In this document: in pieces, positions 43,346 to 55,926 of the stretch
How the letters are laid out: the number at the start of each line of letters is the position of its first letter
Numbering within the stretch: position 1 is the first letter of the stretch
From: Rhizoclosmatium globosum
Lineage: Eukaryota > Chytridiomycota > Chytridiomycetes > Chytridiales > Chytriomycetaceae
Direction of reading: 5' to 3'
Assembly: GCA_002104985.1 (NCBI GenBank)
Contig: MCGO01000004.1
Location: 434,001 to 498,000 of the forward strand
DNA length: 64,000 bases
Translations under genes and position numbers: made by a program
Notes under the pieces: generated by a model
Database searches by the model: none
Told to the model about the DNA's origin: nothing
What the model saw: only the letters and a program-made list of their open reading frames with translations

Positions 43346-46077
43346 TTACAATATCTCATCGAGATTCCGCAACAGAAATTCCAATGCGGCTGCTGTCACA
43401 GTCGGGCATCGGTGCTCAAGAAACAATACAGGGGAAATACCTCTTCTCGTTATATAGTCAGAAAGAATGAATTTCATTCCTGCATCCAGCAGAGACTTGA
43501 AATAATTATCTTCGATCGTTTCTCCCAGTTTCTGTGGGCCCATTTGCAACAATTTCTCTCTAAGCTCAAGCCATCGGATCTTTGCCTTGTTTCTACGCGA
43601 CTCGACCTTCTTGAGCTCGTCCTTCTCTTTCTGGATTTTGGCCTCTTGTGATTCCTTATTAAAACGTTTGATGAGTTTCCCTAGAATCCATTCCTCATAC
43701 TCGCGTTCCGCCTGCAATTCAGCAGCTTTAATGGGATCCAGCTCTTGTTTGGGGGCAAAGGGACTCAGTGGTGAAACATCATTGGCCGAAGGCAGTTTGA
43801 ACTGCGAAGGAGAAGCCAACATACGAAATCCTTTTGCAGAATCAGGAGAAGGTTTTGGGGTGTCTCCGAATAAATCTTTCACTTGTAACGATTTTCCTGT
43901 TCGACTTCCTTGTACGACTGGTTGTGTTACCATAATTGTGGCAAACAGAGTTGCAACAGGGGCTATCACAGATTCGCCGTATTCGTCCATTGCGAAGCAA
44001 AGCCGTCGCAAATGACATAAATTCATCTTCAACTTGAGCATATTTGACCGTGGCAGGGATTTAAAAAGTAACCGAGCCGCACATATCTTGTCTTCTATGC
44101 TTCCATCCTGTCGCATCATCTCGATCAACGGCTTTGACAAGGAGGCATCGAGCATTGAATGTCCTGTGATAACGTGCAATCGATATAAATTCATGAGCAT
44201 AGGTTCAAGCTTATCCCAACTGATGACCTCAATTTTGTTCTTGGCGTAAATGGATAAACGTTTGCTTTGTTGGTTTAGATGATTGATCAGGATTTCTGAC
44301 TCCCGTTTGTCCATCGTGCCAAAATCCTTTGTAAATATCAGTTCCAACTCGGCGAATGTCAATTGTTCCACGATTGGTTCATTGGTGGGGTATTGTGGAA
44401 GAGCTCTGAAAAGATCGCGCAGAGATTTTTGCCTTTTCAAAGCAGGTAAATGAATGGATTCCGCTTCTTCGTCTGTATCAATCCGTATCGTTGATGTTTT
44501 CCGTGAGTTCTGTTGCAAAGAATTTTTTCGATCGATCGAATTCAAAGTCACATGGCCAGCTGAGTCTTTTCGTACGTGCGATGACGTAGTTGAGCGAGGG
44601 TTTTCGGCAATTGAAAGTTGCAGTGACAGTTGTCGTCCTTGGGAGCCAAGAGAAATTATCGACAAGTCTCGTTCGATATGCAATTTATCCACTGACTCTG
44701 ATATTTTGGGCATGGACGTTCGCTTCGGCATGACTGACAACGGAGCTGTTGGCACTGGCGGAATATCTGAAACATCTTCGTCTGAAATGTTAACTCTCGA
44801 ACGTTTTGAACTATTGGAAAACGTAGACGACGTTTGAGTCTGACTTCTCATGCTGACTATACTTTCACGCACATTTTTTTCGACTGTATTCAACGTTAAG
44901 TGGGTTTGAAGTAATTTTCGGACTCACCATATTTCATCACATCTTTAAATCGACCGACAATAGTTGAATCCCCACTTTTCATCTTCTCTGCACGTTGTTT
45001 ATGTGCCATAGTTGGGCTTCGACCCGTTGGACTTGCCTCAACCCCAATCGGTTTCGTCGTCAATTGAGGATCCTCTTTTGTATCAGAAGGAGCTTCCTTT
45101 GAGCTGATAAAGAGCATCAATGATTGGGAATTCGTGGAGGGTATTTGTGTTTGTGTATTATTTTGTGCATTTTGTGCAATTGGAGGAAGTTTTCGAACAG
45201 CTTTTGGAGATGATATTGTTGGCTGAACAGATGCAGGTGAACTGACGAATTCAATCGGAACAGATATCGTATTATTATCAGATGACGTTATCGATTTGTT
45301 TGAGAGATGACTTTGAGAATCTGTCACTTCTCCTTTCTTTTTCTTTTTCCCTGATCCGCTTCGAAGCATCCCCGAAAGCAAGCCCTTCTGCGATTTGTAC
45401 ATGGGAGATTCAGGAGGTTTTGGTACTGGAGTTCCACCGGTTTTATCAGCTTGTTTCATAATCGAATTATAATTTGCTATGGATGCGTCCGAACCAAGAG
45501 CTTTTGAGCTTGATAGGGAATAATTTGAAGATGCTGTACCAGCATCTGCCGGATTAAGCGAAGCCCTTGATCCTCTGGAAACATTCCCAGATGAAAGCAA
45601 ATCAAATTTTGGATGCGAATTTGTAGCAGCCACCATTGCATCACTGAGGCTTTTTGTGGATTGCGACCGTTTCATGGTTTCCTCATTTAAGGCTGCATTG
45701 GACAGTTTCGTTGCAGTTTTGAGTCGTGAATTCTTAATTTCTGCCGAATCCTTCAACAGTGCTCCTCGTATCTTTTGGACAGCAGTTGGAGAAGTCAATT
45801 CCTGTAGATTTTGCGAGCTTCCAACGCGTGATGAAGATGCGGAACCTTTGCGCGATGAAGTAGGTGATTTCTTTGCATGAGGTTGTGCAATTGGTGTAAA
45901 AGCATTTGTTTTTCCATTTGCTTCTGTTATTTGGAGGTGTATTCCTGCCGAAGATTTATGATGTTTTGACGTGGCATTGGCCAGCCCTCCAGGACGTCGA
46001 GGAACAGTAGCGTAGGTTAATGAACCATCCGCCCCTATTTGCGGTAGTTTAGATGAAGAAACGGGAGGCGATGACAT
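43346..46077 (-). CDS. RhoGAP-like protein with long disordered N-terminus and coiled coil
   Basis: Two exons (46077-44928 and 44883-43346) give 895 residues. Residues 1-400 are Ser/Thr/Lys-rich and disordered. The middle (residues about 550-680) contains SKPLIEMMRQDGSIEDKICA, LLFKSLPRSNMLKLKMNLCH and LRRLCFAMDEYGESVIAPVA, which resembles the helical core of RhoGAP domains (LP..N...L..L..HL). The arginine finger is not evident, so the domain may be degenerate. A basic coiled coil follows (EREYEEWILGKLIKRFNKES and onwards), then a conserved-looking tail. The layout is reminiscent of FAM13-type proteins. I rate the RhoGAP assignment as tentative; that it is a real gene is clear. Confidence 0.65.
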
Positions 46078-46162
46078 GTTGATTCTAGAAGGAAAGAGGA
46101 AAAATAGGAATTTCCAAAAAAGAACATGTGTTATTCCGCAATAGAAAATTAAATTAAGGTAA

Positions 46163-49100
46163 TTATGATTGTGATTGACCCGCCAAAAGCATCTCCATTC
46201 GCTTCTTTCGCTGTCTCTCAAACTCACTAACTACAGACGTGTCCAAACCAAGTCCAATACTGTATGGATTGGCAACACTTCCACCACCACCAATACTTGA
46301 AGCTCCAAGACTAAAACCAGGAAGCATAGATAGATTTGGTTTAGAGAATGAAAACATTGGCTTCTTGACGGGTGATTTTGGTACAAGAGCACCCAACACA
46401 GATGATCCTGCTGTGGCCGCTTTTGGTAACTGGTATAATTCCACATTAGGCATAAATTTTATAGACGATGTCGTTGATTAGCTCACCTCTTCAGCCTCTT
46501 CGGCCGTGATAGCTTTGGCAGACAGCTTTCGTTTCTTCTTCTCCATACCCTCCTTACTTGCCTTTCCTGTTGAAGCATCTTTCGCATTCGCATCATCTTC
46601 TGTCGCTTCCTCTTCAACAGACTTGGATGCCACAGTTGCTTTCCTCTTCTTGGGTTTAGTAGTAGAACCCGTTTCACCTTCACCAATTGGTACAGCATTA
46701 TTGCCCATTCCATCTTCATCCGCAACCGCTTCGTTCGAAACAGACGCAGCGGCTTTGGAAGAACCCTTTGGCTTTCTTTCATTCTCCTTATTGCTCTTCT
46801 CCTTCTTCTTTGGAGCTACGGTGGCACTAGTTTCGTCCTTTTTGCTCATTGGCGCTATAAAATCGTCTTCTTCTGCATTGTCTTTTACATTCGTTGCTTC
46901 CGGATCGTCATCGTCGTCCATGGCTTCAAGAGTTGCAATTGGCTCTCTCTTTCTTCGGCCAGCCAAAACTGGGGGTTGGTATTCTTTCCACCCAGTACTT
47001 TTCTTCTTGTTTGCTTGAGTAGTGAGAGAAGACGTTGAAGGTTCAGCCATTTCTTGAGACTCGTTTACAGCATCATCATCCTTCTCTTCTACAATTTTCT
47101 TCGATTTTTTGGGACGAATATCCACAGTCGAAGAAGGGGCTGTGGAGGCAGAAGCCGTCTTTGGTAATTGAACCTGGTTAGTCTCGGTCGAGCCCTCTTC
47201 ACTAACAACTGGTGGCTCAGTTGCGGAAGCTGTCGACTTTTGCTTTCTAGGCCCTTTCTTTTTGACGGTAGTTATTTCAGATTCAGATGGAGCTTCATCC
47301 TTCTCCAAATTGACAGGTTCAGCCTCAGCGACAGCAACAGGTGTTACAACAGCCTTCTTCTTCGATTCCTTGTGTGAATGAACCAATTCCGAAGCAGAAG
47401 ATCCCGAACTCTCGTGGTCAACAGACTTTTCCTTGTCTTTCGTGGCCTTCACCTTGTCAGCTTTCACGTATTCAATGTTATCAATGACAGTGTTGTCACT
47501 TTGACGAGAACTCTTGCTGGAGGCTTTTGTTGTAGGCTTGTGTTCAACCTTGTCCGTTTTCTCCTCATCTTCCTCCGATTCATCAATGACAGCCTTTTTA
47601 GAGACAGGTGCGCGTTTACGTTTCTCGGGCACAGACTTTCCGACCTTTGCAGATATTTCGAGAAGGTCGGAAACATCCGACATACGGGCTCGTCGTCGTG
47701 GAATCGGCTTGTCCTCTTGTTCAGCAGATTTTGGTGGAACTTCGGCAGCAACCTTAAAAAACAGGTTGAGTACATTCATCATATACACACAAGTGCAGAC
47801 TGTAATACCATAATCGATTTGTGAATTTCCTCAGGCAGCTGTACTTTTTGCATTTCATTTGCAGATTTGAGAGTCTCAGAAATACTCATCAGGCGATTCT
47901 ATAAAAATCGTAGGTATTGAGAAACTGAGACTTCAGGGAAAAATTCAGCTTACCTCCAAAGTCGCAATCTTGTTTTTCAGAGCCTTTCTTTCCACATCCC
48001 AAAGGTCACGTTCACCATCCACTTCCTTTTCAAAGTCCTCCAAACTCTTTTTACCCATTTCAATGGCCCGATGTAAAGCCTTCTGAAGCCTCTCGACATC
48101 ACGCTTCCATACTTCAATAACTCCTTCAGATTCTTCCAAGCGACCCTCCAAATCTTTAATAGTTCCTTGAACTTCTGCTTTCACTTTCCTCAATTCACGA
48201 ACATGATCTCGAGCCTGTTTTTCCAATTGCGCTTCAATTTCGTCAGCCCGAGTTTGAGCTTCACAAGTTTGGTCCATTCCAGATTTGGTCAACTGTTTCT
48301 TGAACTCACGCATCTTATCTTGGTGCTGTTCAACCAAGGCAACTACTTCTGAAGTATGCTCAGTTGCAAGGGATGCCTTCAAATTGGCAAGTTCGGTTGC
48401 AAGAGTTTGCTCGGACTCTTTTTCGAGGGCAGCGAGACTTTCTTTGTAAGCTTTCTTCCGTTCGGCAAGTTTTTTCGAGAGTTGTTCATTGGCCTCACGG
48501 AGTTCTTGTTTCTCGTTTTCAAGTTGCGTAATTTGGGTTGTCAACGTTTCAGTGGAAGATGTGAGCTGGTTATGGACCATTATGGTTTCTTGTTGTGAGA
48601 GTGCCAGGGAATCAGTTATGATAGAAATTGACTCCTGAAGTTGCGAAACTTGAAGTTTCAATGAGGAATATGCTTCATAAGACTCGGTTGCAGATTTTTG
48701 AGCCAAGCTATGGGCTCTTGTCAATTTCTCCAACTCAGTGTTGAGGAGGGTGTTCGCCCTTTCAAGAGATTCAATTTCACGAACTTTGGTATACCGTTCC
48801 GCGTCAACGAAAGCTGGACATGTGTTAGATAGTCTTCTAGAAAAGCATAGTGGATACCTCGTAGTGCAGTTTGCTTTTGGAGTTCCTCAACTAAAGTTAG
48901 CTTCTGCAAATTCATTTCTCCAAGTTTATCTTCATATTCTTTCATAATGTGGGTTGCTTGTGCATGGAGCTCCTCTTTGCTTTGGCTCAATTTCTGTGAG
49001 AGAATCAGATATCGACTGTACATGTTGTAGTATAATACCTTTTCCATATCCGCCTTTTCTAAAATCCACTTCTCTTTTTCTTGCTCATTCATCCGCATCG

Positions 49101-50881
49101 TATCCGCAAGTCGCTTTTCTCCGTCTTTGACAACGTCTTGCACCCGGCGCTTGGCGTCCTCCAAGACTTCCGCCACTTTTTTGTCCGCTGCCAAGTCAGC
49201 TTCTTTCAAAAGCAGCTCATATTTACGAGTCATTTCAGTCACTTCCGCATCACGTTGCTTTTGTGTGTCGGAGATTCTTCGAGCAGTTTCTTGACGAGTC
49301 GACTCCAAGAGGCAAGTTAGCTCTTGAATTCGAGCAGTGTGGACATTGATTGTGTTATTTTGCATTTCGGACGCATCCTGAAAGGTACAGTTTTAATATA
49401 CTCAATATTGTATGGCTAGCCTTACCTTCAATGTTTTGATTTCTTGTTGAAGAGATGTACACTTTTTTTCTTCTGTTGTGAGCCGCGCATCAACACGGTT
49501 GAGGAGCTGTCCATTTTGAAATTTAGTAGGTGATAAAAAAGAATCAGAGTAGTACCTGCACGGATTTCAACTTTCTGAAAGAATGAAACAATTCGATTGC
49601 ATGTTCACTCTCAGTTGAAGTAAATTTGTCAGATGGCTAAAGTTGTATTGATTAAGGATTCGGGAAAAATATACTAATCAGCATACATCAACTGCAAGAA
49701 GGAATGTTGCATGACCATTTCCTCCAAGAAACGCTTGAAAAGACAAATGTTAAAACGGGTTGAGCATCGACCAAAACACCCTACGTGAACAGAGAGTAGT
49801 CAAAATAGATTCAGAGTAAGGAATGGGTCCAAGGGAGGACGCTGAAGAAAAACGCGAGACGATTTTTTCTTTATAAAAGTCTTAGTGGACACTGACTCAC
49901 TGTAACCTGATTGTACTCAACTAAAGATAGAAAGGGATCCCGTAACACTTGCTCCTGAGCAGACATATGACGTATCAGTTGTTGGCAGAAAACATGGATG
50001 TCCCAGATCAATCTAAGTCAGTCACTTGTCAAAAACAGTTGGATAATATGGAGAGAACCAACCAAACAAAGAGTTCCCACAGTTCGAACTGGCTTGAAAG
50101 ATTCAACTCGAAAGTAAAATATGGATGGAAGCGTGCATTCTATTTGGGTTTGTGAGGATGCTTACAAGAAAGGCGTGGGACCACACCTCGTTGAAGAAGA
50201 GTTTCGACCACTTCCGGAGAATCCATTGGCGTCAAAAGAGGAGTCATATCACTTGATATGGACGATGCTGTTATATTTCCAAGAATGAGGCTACATTCGA
50301 TTCAAGACGTGACACGAACCAGAAATAGTCCTCTCCGTTTCGAGATTCATGAGCTTTGCATCAGTGACACCAAAATATCCGTATGAGATTGAAGAGTTAT
50401 TTGCGAGACGAAGGAGGTGGGAAAACACGGGTCGAAAAACAGCAATTCTGGGATTGGTTCAGGAGGGTCAGTAAAAGACATGAATTGAGTGCTATCAAAG
50501 AAAACACCTTTGTTGCTGTGTAAGAAACCGTCCGACAGATGCTGTGAATAGAGCCTTGTTGTGACCTGTCAAAACATGAGTATCACAGCATCAGTGGCTG
50601 CAGAGAGGTGTACCAGCAACTGCATCCTCCACGAGACTGGCGAGTGGTAAATCTACTTCCGGATTCGTAGGAATGTAGTCGAAGGTGAAGGTTTTTCTAT
50701 GTTTCAATTCAGTTTCCAGTGCAAAGGAGGTTGAAAGAATGGCTGCGTATTACTTGACTTCTCCCGAGTGTGTGCGAAGACCAACTTGGCACTTGTCTGC
50801 GGACAGAACGGCGACACTTTGATGTCCGGTCTCGGACGCGGAAGCGAGACGCAGCGCCACCGATGCGCTGGCGGTGTGCAT
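46163..50881 (-). CDS. Kinesin-like protein with degenerate motor domain, coiled coil and Lys/Glu-rich tail
   Basis: The gene starts near 50881 (MHTASASVALRLASASETGH). Short exons then give pieces of a kinesin motor in order: KTFTFDYIP (beta3), SPEVVETLLQRGVVPRLS (the NxxSSRSH-flanking helix), RTVGTLCLVGSL (place of LVDLAGSE), GPIPYSESILTTL (place of IPYRDSKLTRLL), and LGGNGHATFLLAV then FHSFRKLKSVQ (place of LGGNSKT and the end of the motor). The P-loop GQTGSGKT is replaced by a non-matching stretch (NKALFTASVGR) and the DLAGSE switch is lost. A long coiled coil follows (49365-47945), then an acidic/basic disordered tail and a short C-terminal piece ending at 46163. It is probably a non-motor kinesin relative. 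Some exon borders are unresolved. Confidence 0.72.
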
Positions 50882-51176
50882 TTTTGTGTTTGTCCGAACT
50901 TTCAAAGGAAAAGGAGCATGACGAATCTTACCAACCCCATTTCACGCAAATAATTAACGCAATAACGACTGTATGTGATATTATGCATCAGAAACGGTGC
51001 TTCTTGTCTGTTGTAACCAAATAGAAATGAAATTTGTGTTTCATTTATTCCCATCCACCATGTATTTGGCATATCGCATACGAAACAGTTATCAATTTTA
51101 TGCAGTGGGTCACGATGGAGTAGATTTGGGAGCGAAAGGGACTTCTTTGCCCTTCGGACATTGTGAAAAAGAAGGA

Positions 51177-54100
51177 ATGCAGCAACAGCCGGCGCAGCAA
51201 GGGCAGCAAGGACAACCGCCAACGCGCGCACCGAATCCGTCATCGACCGAGTGGATGCGCGAACACCAACGACGCTGCGCCGAGGTCGTGCACGATGCGG
51301 CGCTGGACATTGGCTGCGAGGCTGCGAGCTTCTTTGAATGGATTGACGAATTCCGGATGCACATTGCCGCGCGGTGCGTCTCTCTCTCCTTCTGCTTTCT
51401 TTGGCCTCCTTCCCCGAATGCGTGTTAGATTGTGCTGATTCCGGGTCCAGTAACTTCCAGGACGCCGTATTCACTCCCGGAAAACCTCTGCTTGAACGCC
51501 ACAACAATTATAACCACAAAGCAGTCGCGGAAATCGACGTTGACGCGGTACGTTTCCTCTCTTTATTCTCCAATTCCGCATCTAATTGTGTGTCGTAACT
51601 AGACTCCAACGGCTGCACCTTCTAAACGAACTTTACATGAAAGCGTCCCTCCTTCTCCTGCAACTGTTAAACCACTCTTGCGTTTCAATACAACACAACT
51701 GCCATCAAAGTCCGACCTCTCCGCAGCACCTGCTGCTCCATCACTCGTAACTGAATCCTCAAAACCTGTGGTGGAAGATTCCCTCCCTCAAACTGCTACT
51801 GCAATTGCATCTTCTGCTATTATTCGCGATTCGTCCACATTTGGTACTACCTTTCGGCCGCTCAAAGTTCCAGTCTACACTGTCTTTAAAGCTCCAAGCG
51901 AAGATGATGATGATGATTCGGTTATACATCAACAACCCGTCCTCATTGCCAAACCATCAGCTCAGTTCAAACAAATATCTTCTACTTCAAATGTAAAGGA
52001 AACCATTGCCGCTTCATTGCCGTCCGTGACCGAGCAGCCTGTAAAGCGTCAGATTGTTGTAGAACGCGACGAATCAAAACAACAACGGTCACGTCACAAC
52101 GATGCCTCTGCTAGTGATCCTAGCCCACTAAAACGTGCTAGACTGATGGGTCCAGAGCCTGAGGCTGAAACACAACCGGTATTGAAGGGTACTACAGACA
52201 TGCAGGCTGAATCTGCCAGTATCACTGCAGGAAAAGATTATGAAGTGAGGGCAGACGACTTTTCTCCTGCTCAAACCGCTACTACAATTGCTTCAATCAT
52301 CGTTCCGCCGACAGAGAAGCGGGTTGCTCATGTGGAACCCATTGTCACCGCTGCTCCCACTTCGTCAGTCGTAACCAAAGAAGAAAATGCAGCAATGAAG
52401 AATTTGAAGGGTAAATTGGCCACACTTATCAAAAAGAAAGAGCGCGGGACCAGCGGAAATTCAAATGCAGAAAGTGCCCGGAGTGTGTCCAGTGGGAGTG
52501 AAAAGGATTCTATTTTTGGTCGGATCTCTCAGGTGATAAATAGCAGAGTGTGTTGATGTATCCACTAACCAAACATCCTGATTATAGGAATCACAAGCAA
52601 CCGCAAAAACAACGCCACCAATCGCAATCCTACCACCAAACCAAACTATATTACCTTCAATGGCTCCATCCTTGCAATCCATGGAAGAGCCAATAAGCCG
52701 TCCAACAACACGGAACCAAGCCAAAGCTGCCAACAAGGAACCAAATGTCGAAGCACCCCAAACGCGGGTTGAACAATCAAAGCCTTTACCGATACCGACC
52801 CCATCCATTCAGACGTCAATCGATAGTGATGGGGACGTCGATATGAGTATTGAAGAGTTCAAAATCACTCTTCCTCCTGATGAAGAAACTGGCGAAGAAA
52901 TTGCATTCGACTCTATTGACCCTATGAAAGAAATTCGAGGCGCAAAAGTTCTTGTGTTGAATACACAAAAGCCAGACTTCGTGGCTTTCAATGATGACGA
53001 GGACGAGGAGATGGATGAAAGCAGCACCGATGAGATTCCTAAAACGCCTGGAGTGGAGAAAAATGCAAAGAGCGTTGTCGTGAAGGGAAGGGGGAAAGAC
53101 GTGGGCGCAACTCAGACTAGTTCCATGAATGGAAACATGACAGGGACTGATGGAAACCAAACTTGGGTTGGCAAAGTGTGTTTTTCTCCGAGTTGTATTC
53201 CTTCCTTATCTTAACCGTTTTGCAGGTTCTTTCAGGAATTTCGTCATTCCTTCCCTCCCCTTCCAAACCACAATCTACAATTGCTCCTCCAACCCCTTCC
53301 GTTTCACAAATCCCAAAACCTATCGTTCCAATAATAAGCACCAGTCAACCAACTGAACCTGTCGTGGCAACTACTCGGCTTGCACTCAAGAAGGATGCTG
53401 GACAGAGAGCGAGAGAGCTGGCAAAGAAGAGAGCTGAAGAAAAGCGGGCCCTTGCTGCAAAAGAGCTTGAAGAAGCCAATCACAGGAAGGAAATGGAAGA
53501 GAAGAAAGCAAAAGAGGAACGGGAGCTGAAAGAGGTTCGTATTTGAACCGCGTTTTAAACGACATTCTGATTTATCTATTTTTATTCAGATTATGGAAGC
53601 CGCAAAAAGGATCCCGGCTATTAAACCCAAGATTGCTGTTCCTGAGGTCAGTTCCATAAAAGTGCGTCTTATTATTATAACGAAGAATCCTCCATAGCCC
53701 AAAAAGGTTCCCATTAGCGAACCCTCGGATGATGATATGGAACTCTGCTCCCAAACCATTCCACATCCAGGTGAAGGAAAACCTAAGTCAAAGTTGTTGG
53801 TGACCAAGCTTCCAATGGCTTCAAGTGCACACGCAATTTCAGCTGCTGAACCGTCTAGCCAATCTGTAACAGATGTATGCAAGTTTTTTAATTGTATTTT
53901 TGAGCTTATCGGAATTCTTCATAGTTTGCTGTCCCTATGGCGGCAACAAAGAATCTCAAGGAACCAACTCTTGACATTGCCACCCCTAAAGCACTGCCAC
54001 GCCATAATCCTGCGACAAAATCCACGCACTTGCAATCAAAATCAATTTTGAAAACCGCGACACCCTCGTTTGATGTCAAGTTGGCAGAACGAATCAAAGA

Positions 54101-54803
54101 AGGGCTTGTGGCTCCTGAACCTCCTGTCATTATCGCAAAATCAGGAGCGTCAAAGTATGGCAGTGGTGGAAGCAATTCAATTCTTAGTGGATTGTATGAG
54201 GACCTTGGGGGCAAGAAGGGAAGCGCGTCTTCGTCCTTGAGTTCGGACAGTGGGAAGGGAAAAAAGAATTCTGGACCGGCAACTATTGTCGACGAAAATG
54301 GAGAACTTCCTGAAATCGCTGAGTATGTTCTCGTTGCTACAGAGTGTGTTGAGTTTAACTTTGCTTAGCTCGGATGAAGGCGAAAATTCATCAGATGATG
54401 ACGAAGAGGAAGAGGGCCAAATCGCCAAGACTCCCGCTGCTCCAAAACCAGAGCCTAAAAAGTCTGCGGTGCCTGCATGGGTTGAAACTCCAAATTTGAT
54501 GAAGACTTTGACTCAGCAAGTTGCAAAAGATCCTGACGCGATCTTTGGATCAGTAAAACCACTGCTATTGGAAGGTTTGTCTTTATCTAGATTCCTAAAA
54601 CAGAACAAATTTACTTTGTTTTGCAGATGTGTTTAAAGGAGCCAAGTCACGGAGATTTAGGGACTCAATGGCAGGAAATTGGGTTGGCAATGGTATGTAA
54701 ATGCACTTATACGCCTGCAAAATAACTGAGCATATATTCTCCAATAGGCGAATTGACTAAAGAAGAAGAGGAGGAGTACAAGCGAGAAATGGGATTCAAG
54801 TAG
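51177..54803 (+). CDS. INCENP-like chromosomal passenger complex protein
   Basis: At least ten exons; the first four (51177-51373, 51451-51547, 51603-52532, 52588-53175) join in phase. The N-terminus (EVVHDAALDIGC, FFEWIDEFRMHI) suits the survivin/borealin-binding helix. Most of the protein is disordered and Ser/Pro-rich. Exon 5 encodes a single-alpha-helix-type Lys/Glu/Ala/Arg stretch (ARELAKKRAEEKRALAAKEL). The C-terminus has an IN-box: VPAWVETPNLMKTLTQQ, DAIFGSVKPLLLEDVFKGAK and FRDSMAGNWV, the Aurora-kinase-binding motif with LEDVF and a final S-x-x-x-W-like element. It ends with TAG at 54801-54803. INCENP (yeast Sli15/Pic1) scaffolds Aurora B on centromeres and the spindle. Divergent from the kinesin-like gene, 295 bp apart. 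Confidence 0.85.
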
Positions 54804-54916
54804 TCGCAACGTTTTTGGCCAAAATAAACTATTTATGATGTAATTATTATCTTTTCAAAACCGTTTATTTTCGAAACCGTTTATTCATATAAACATAATT
54901 AAGTTTGGTATTCCCA

Positions 54917-55336
54917 TCATCTTCCACCACGTCCACGTCCTCCACGCCCACCTCTTCCACCTCTTCCACGACCACCACGTGCACCTCCTCTTCCTCTACC
55001 TCCAAGACCAGGTCCTCCTAGATGAAATAGGTTAACATATATGCCATAGACATCAAGAATCGCTACTCACCCTCCTTCTTCTTTCCCTTACTCTTTGGAG
55101 CATCATCCACAAGCAAAGTATCAATTGGCAGAGCATCCGGCAGAATCACGTAACGAACGTTATTTCCACGAATTCCCAACGTATCCAACGAAACCGGGTC
55201 TTTCCCACGAACAGTCATTTTCACATTCTTCAAGTGCGTATTCATTTGCATATCGACAGAGGTGATGGTTCCGTGAACGATGGTACCGTTCTTAAGCTCA
55301 ATGGTAACTGTTTCGGTACAGCATTTCATGAGGAAT
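54917..55336 (-). CDS. SNRPD1: Small nuclear ribonucleoprotein SmD1
   Basis: Exons 55336-55071 and 55017-54917 are joined in phase. The Sm fold is clear: [40 protein letters not shown], and GIRNN-type Sm2 motif [20 protein letters not shown]. After [10 protein letters not shown] the last exon encodes an Arg-Gly repeat tail ([17 protein letters not shown]) typical of SmD1, a substrate of symmetric dimethylation, ending with TGA at 54917-54919. The family N-terminus MKLVRFLMK implies a short upstream exon (about five codons) ending in phase 2. I could not locate it between 55340 and 55700. A Met at 55329 could be used instead. Confidence 0.93.
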
Positions 55337-55768
55337 CTGGAGGGGAAAGGAGGTAAGAAACGGGTCAGAGTATTGAAGGCATGGATAAAGTGGCAGGTTT
55401 CGTTTGAGTAGGGTTTGATTTGACTAAGTTGACGTTGACGTTGATGTTCGTGTGTGTGCGTTGTTTCGAGCAAAGCATTGAACTGCGAGGAACCACTCCA
55501 TAACGAGCCCAAAACAGTTACATCCAAATGTGACGATACGCTGTTCCCGTTTTATATAATCTGCTGTTCTAGACGCGAAGTTGCTGTGGCCTCGAAACTG
55601 CGCAGTCTCGCCCCGCCAAACTCCAGCGTTCACATCAATACTGCATTCAGTACCACGACAGGACCATTCATACGAGAGACGGCAGACGGGTGATGCTGGT
55701 GGCAGAGCTCAAACTAACCGGACAAGTTTCATTTTGTGGGTTGGAGGAGAGTTTTTGGTTCAAAAAAC

Positions 55769-55769
<1 letters not shown>

Positions 55770-55806
<37 letters not shown>
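55770..55806. repeat. (GA)n microsatellite
   Basis: An almost pure run of AG dinucleotides between SmD1 and PSMB4. Confidence 0.9.
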
Positions 55807-55813
<7 letters not shown>

Positions 55814-55926
55814 TAACATTCTTCCAATAGACCGAACCAAATATAACAATTTTTGAAGAACCAAAAGGAGAAGAAGAAAATAAAGTATGCATTCCCTCTT
55901 TCCACCTCTCATTCTCTTCAAATAGT

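Noticed and set aside
50902..51507. 201-codon minus-strand frame over INCENP exon 1
   Set aside because: It overlaps the INCENP first exon, and its C-terminal part runs over the divergent promoter; no conserved features.
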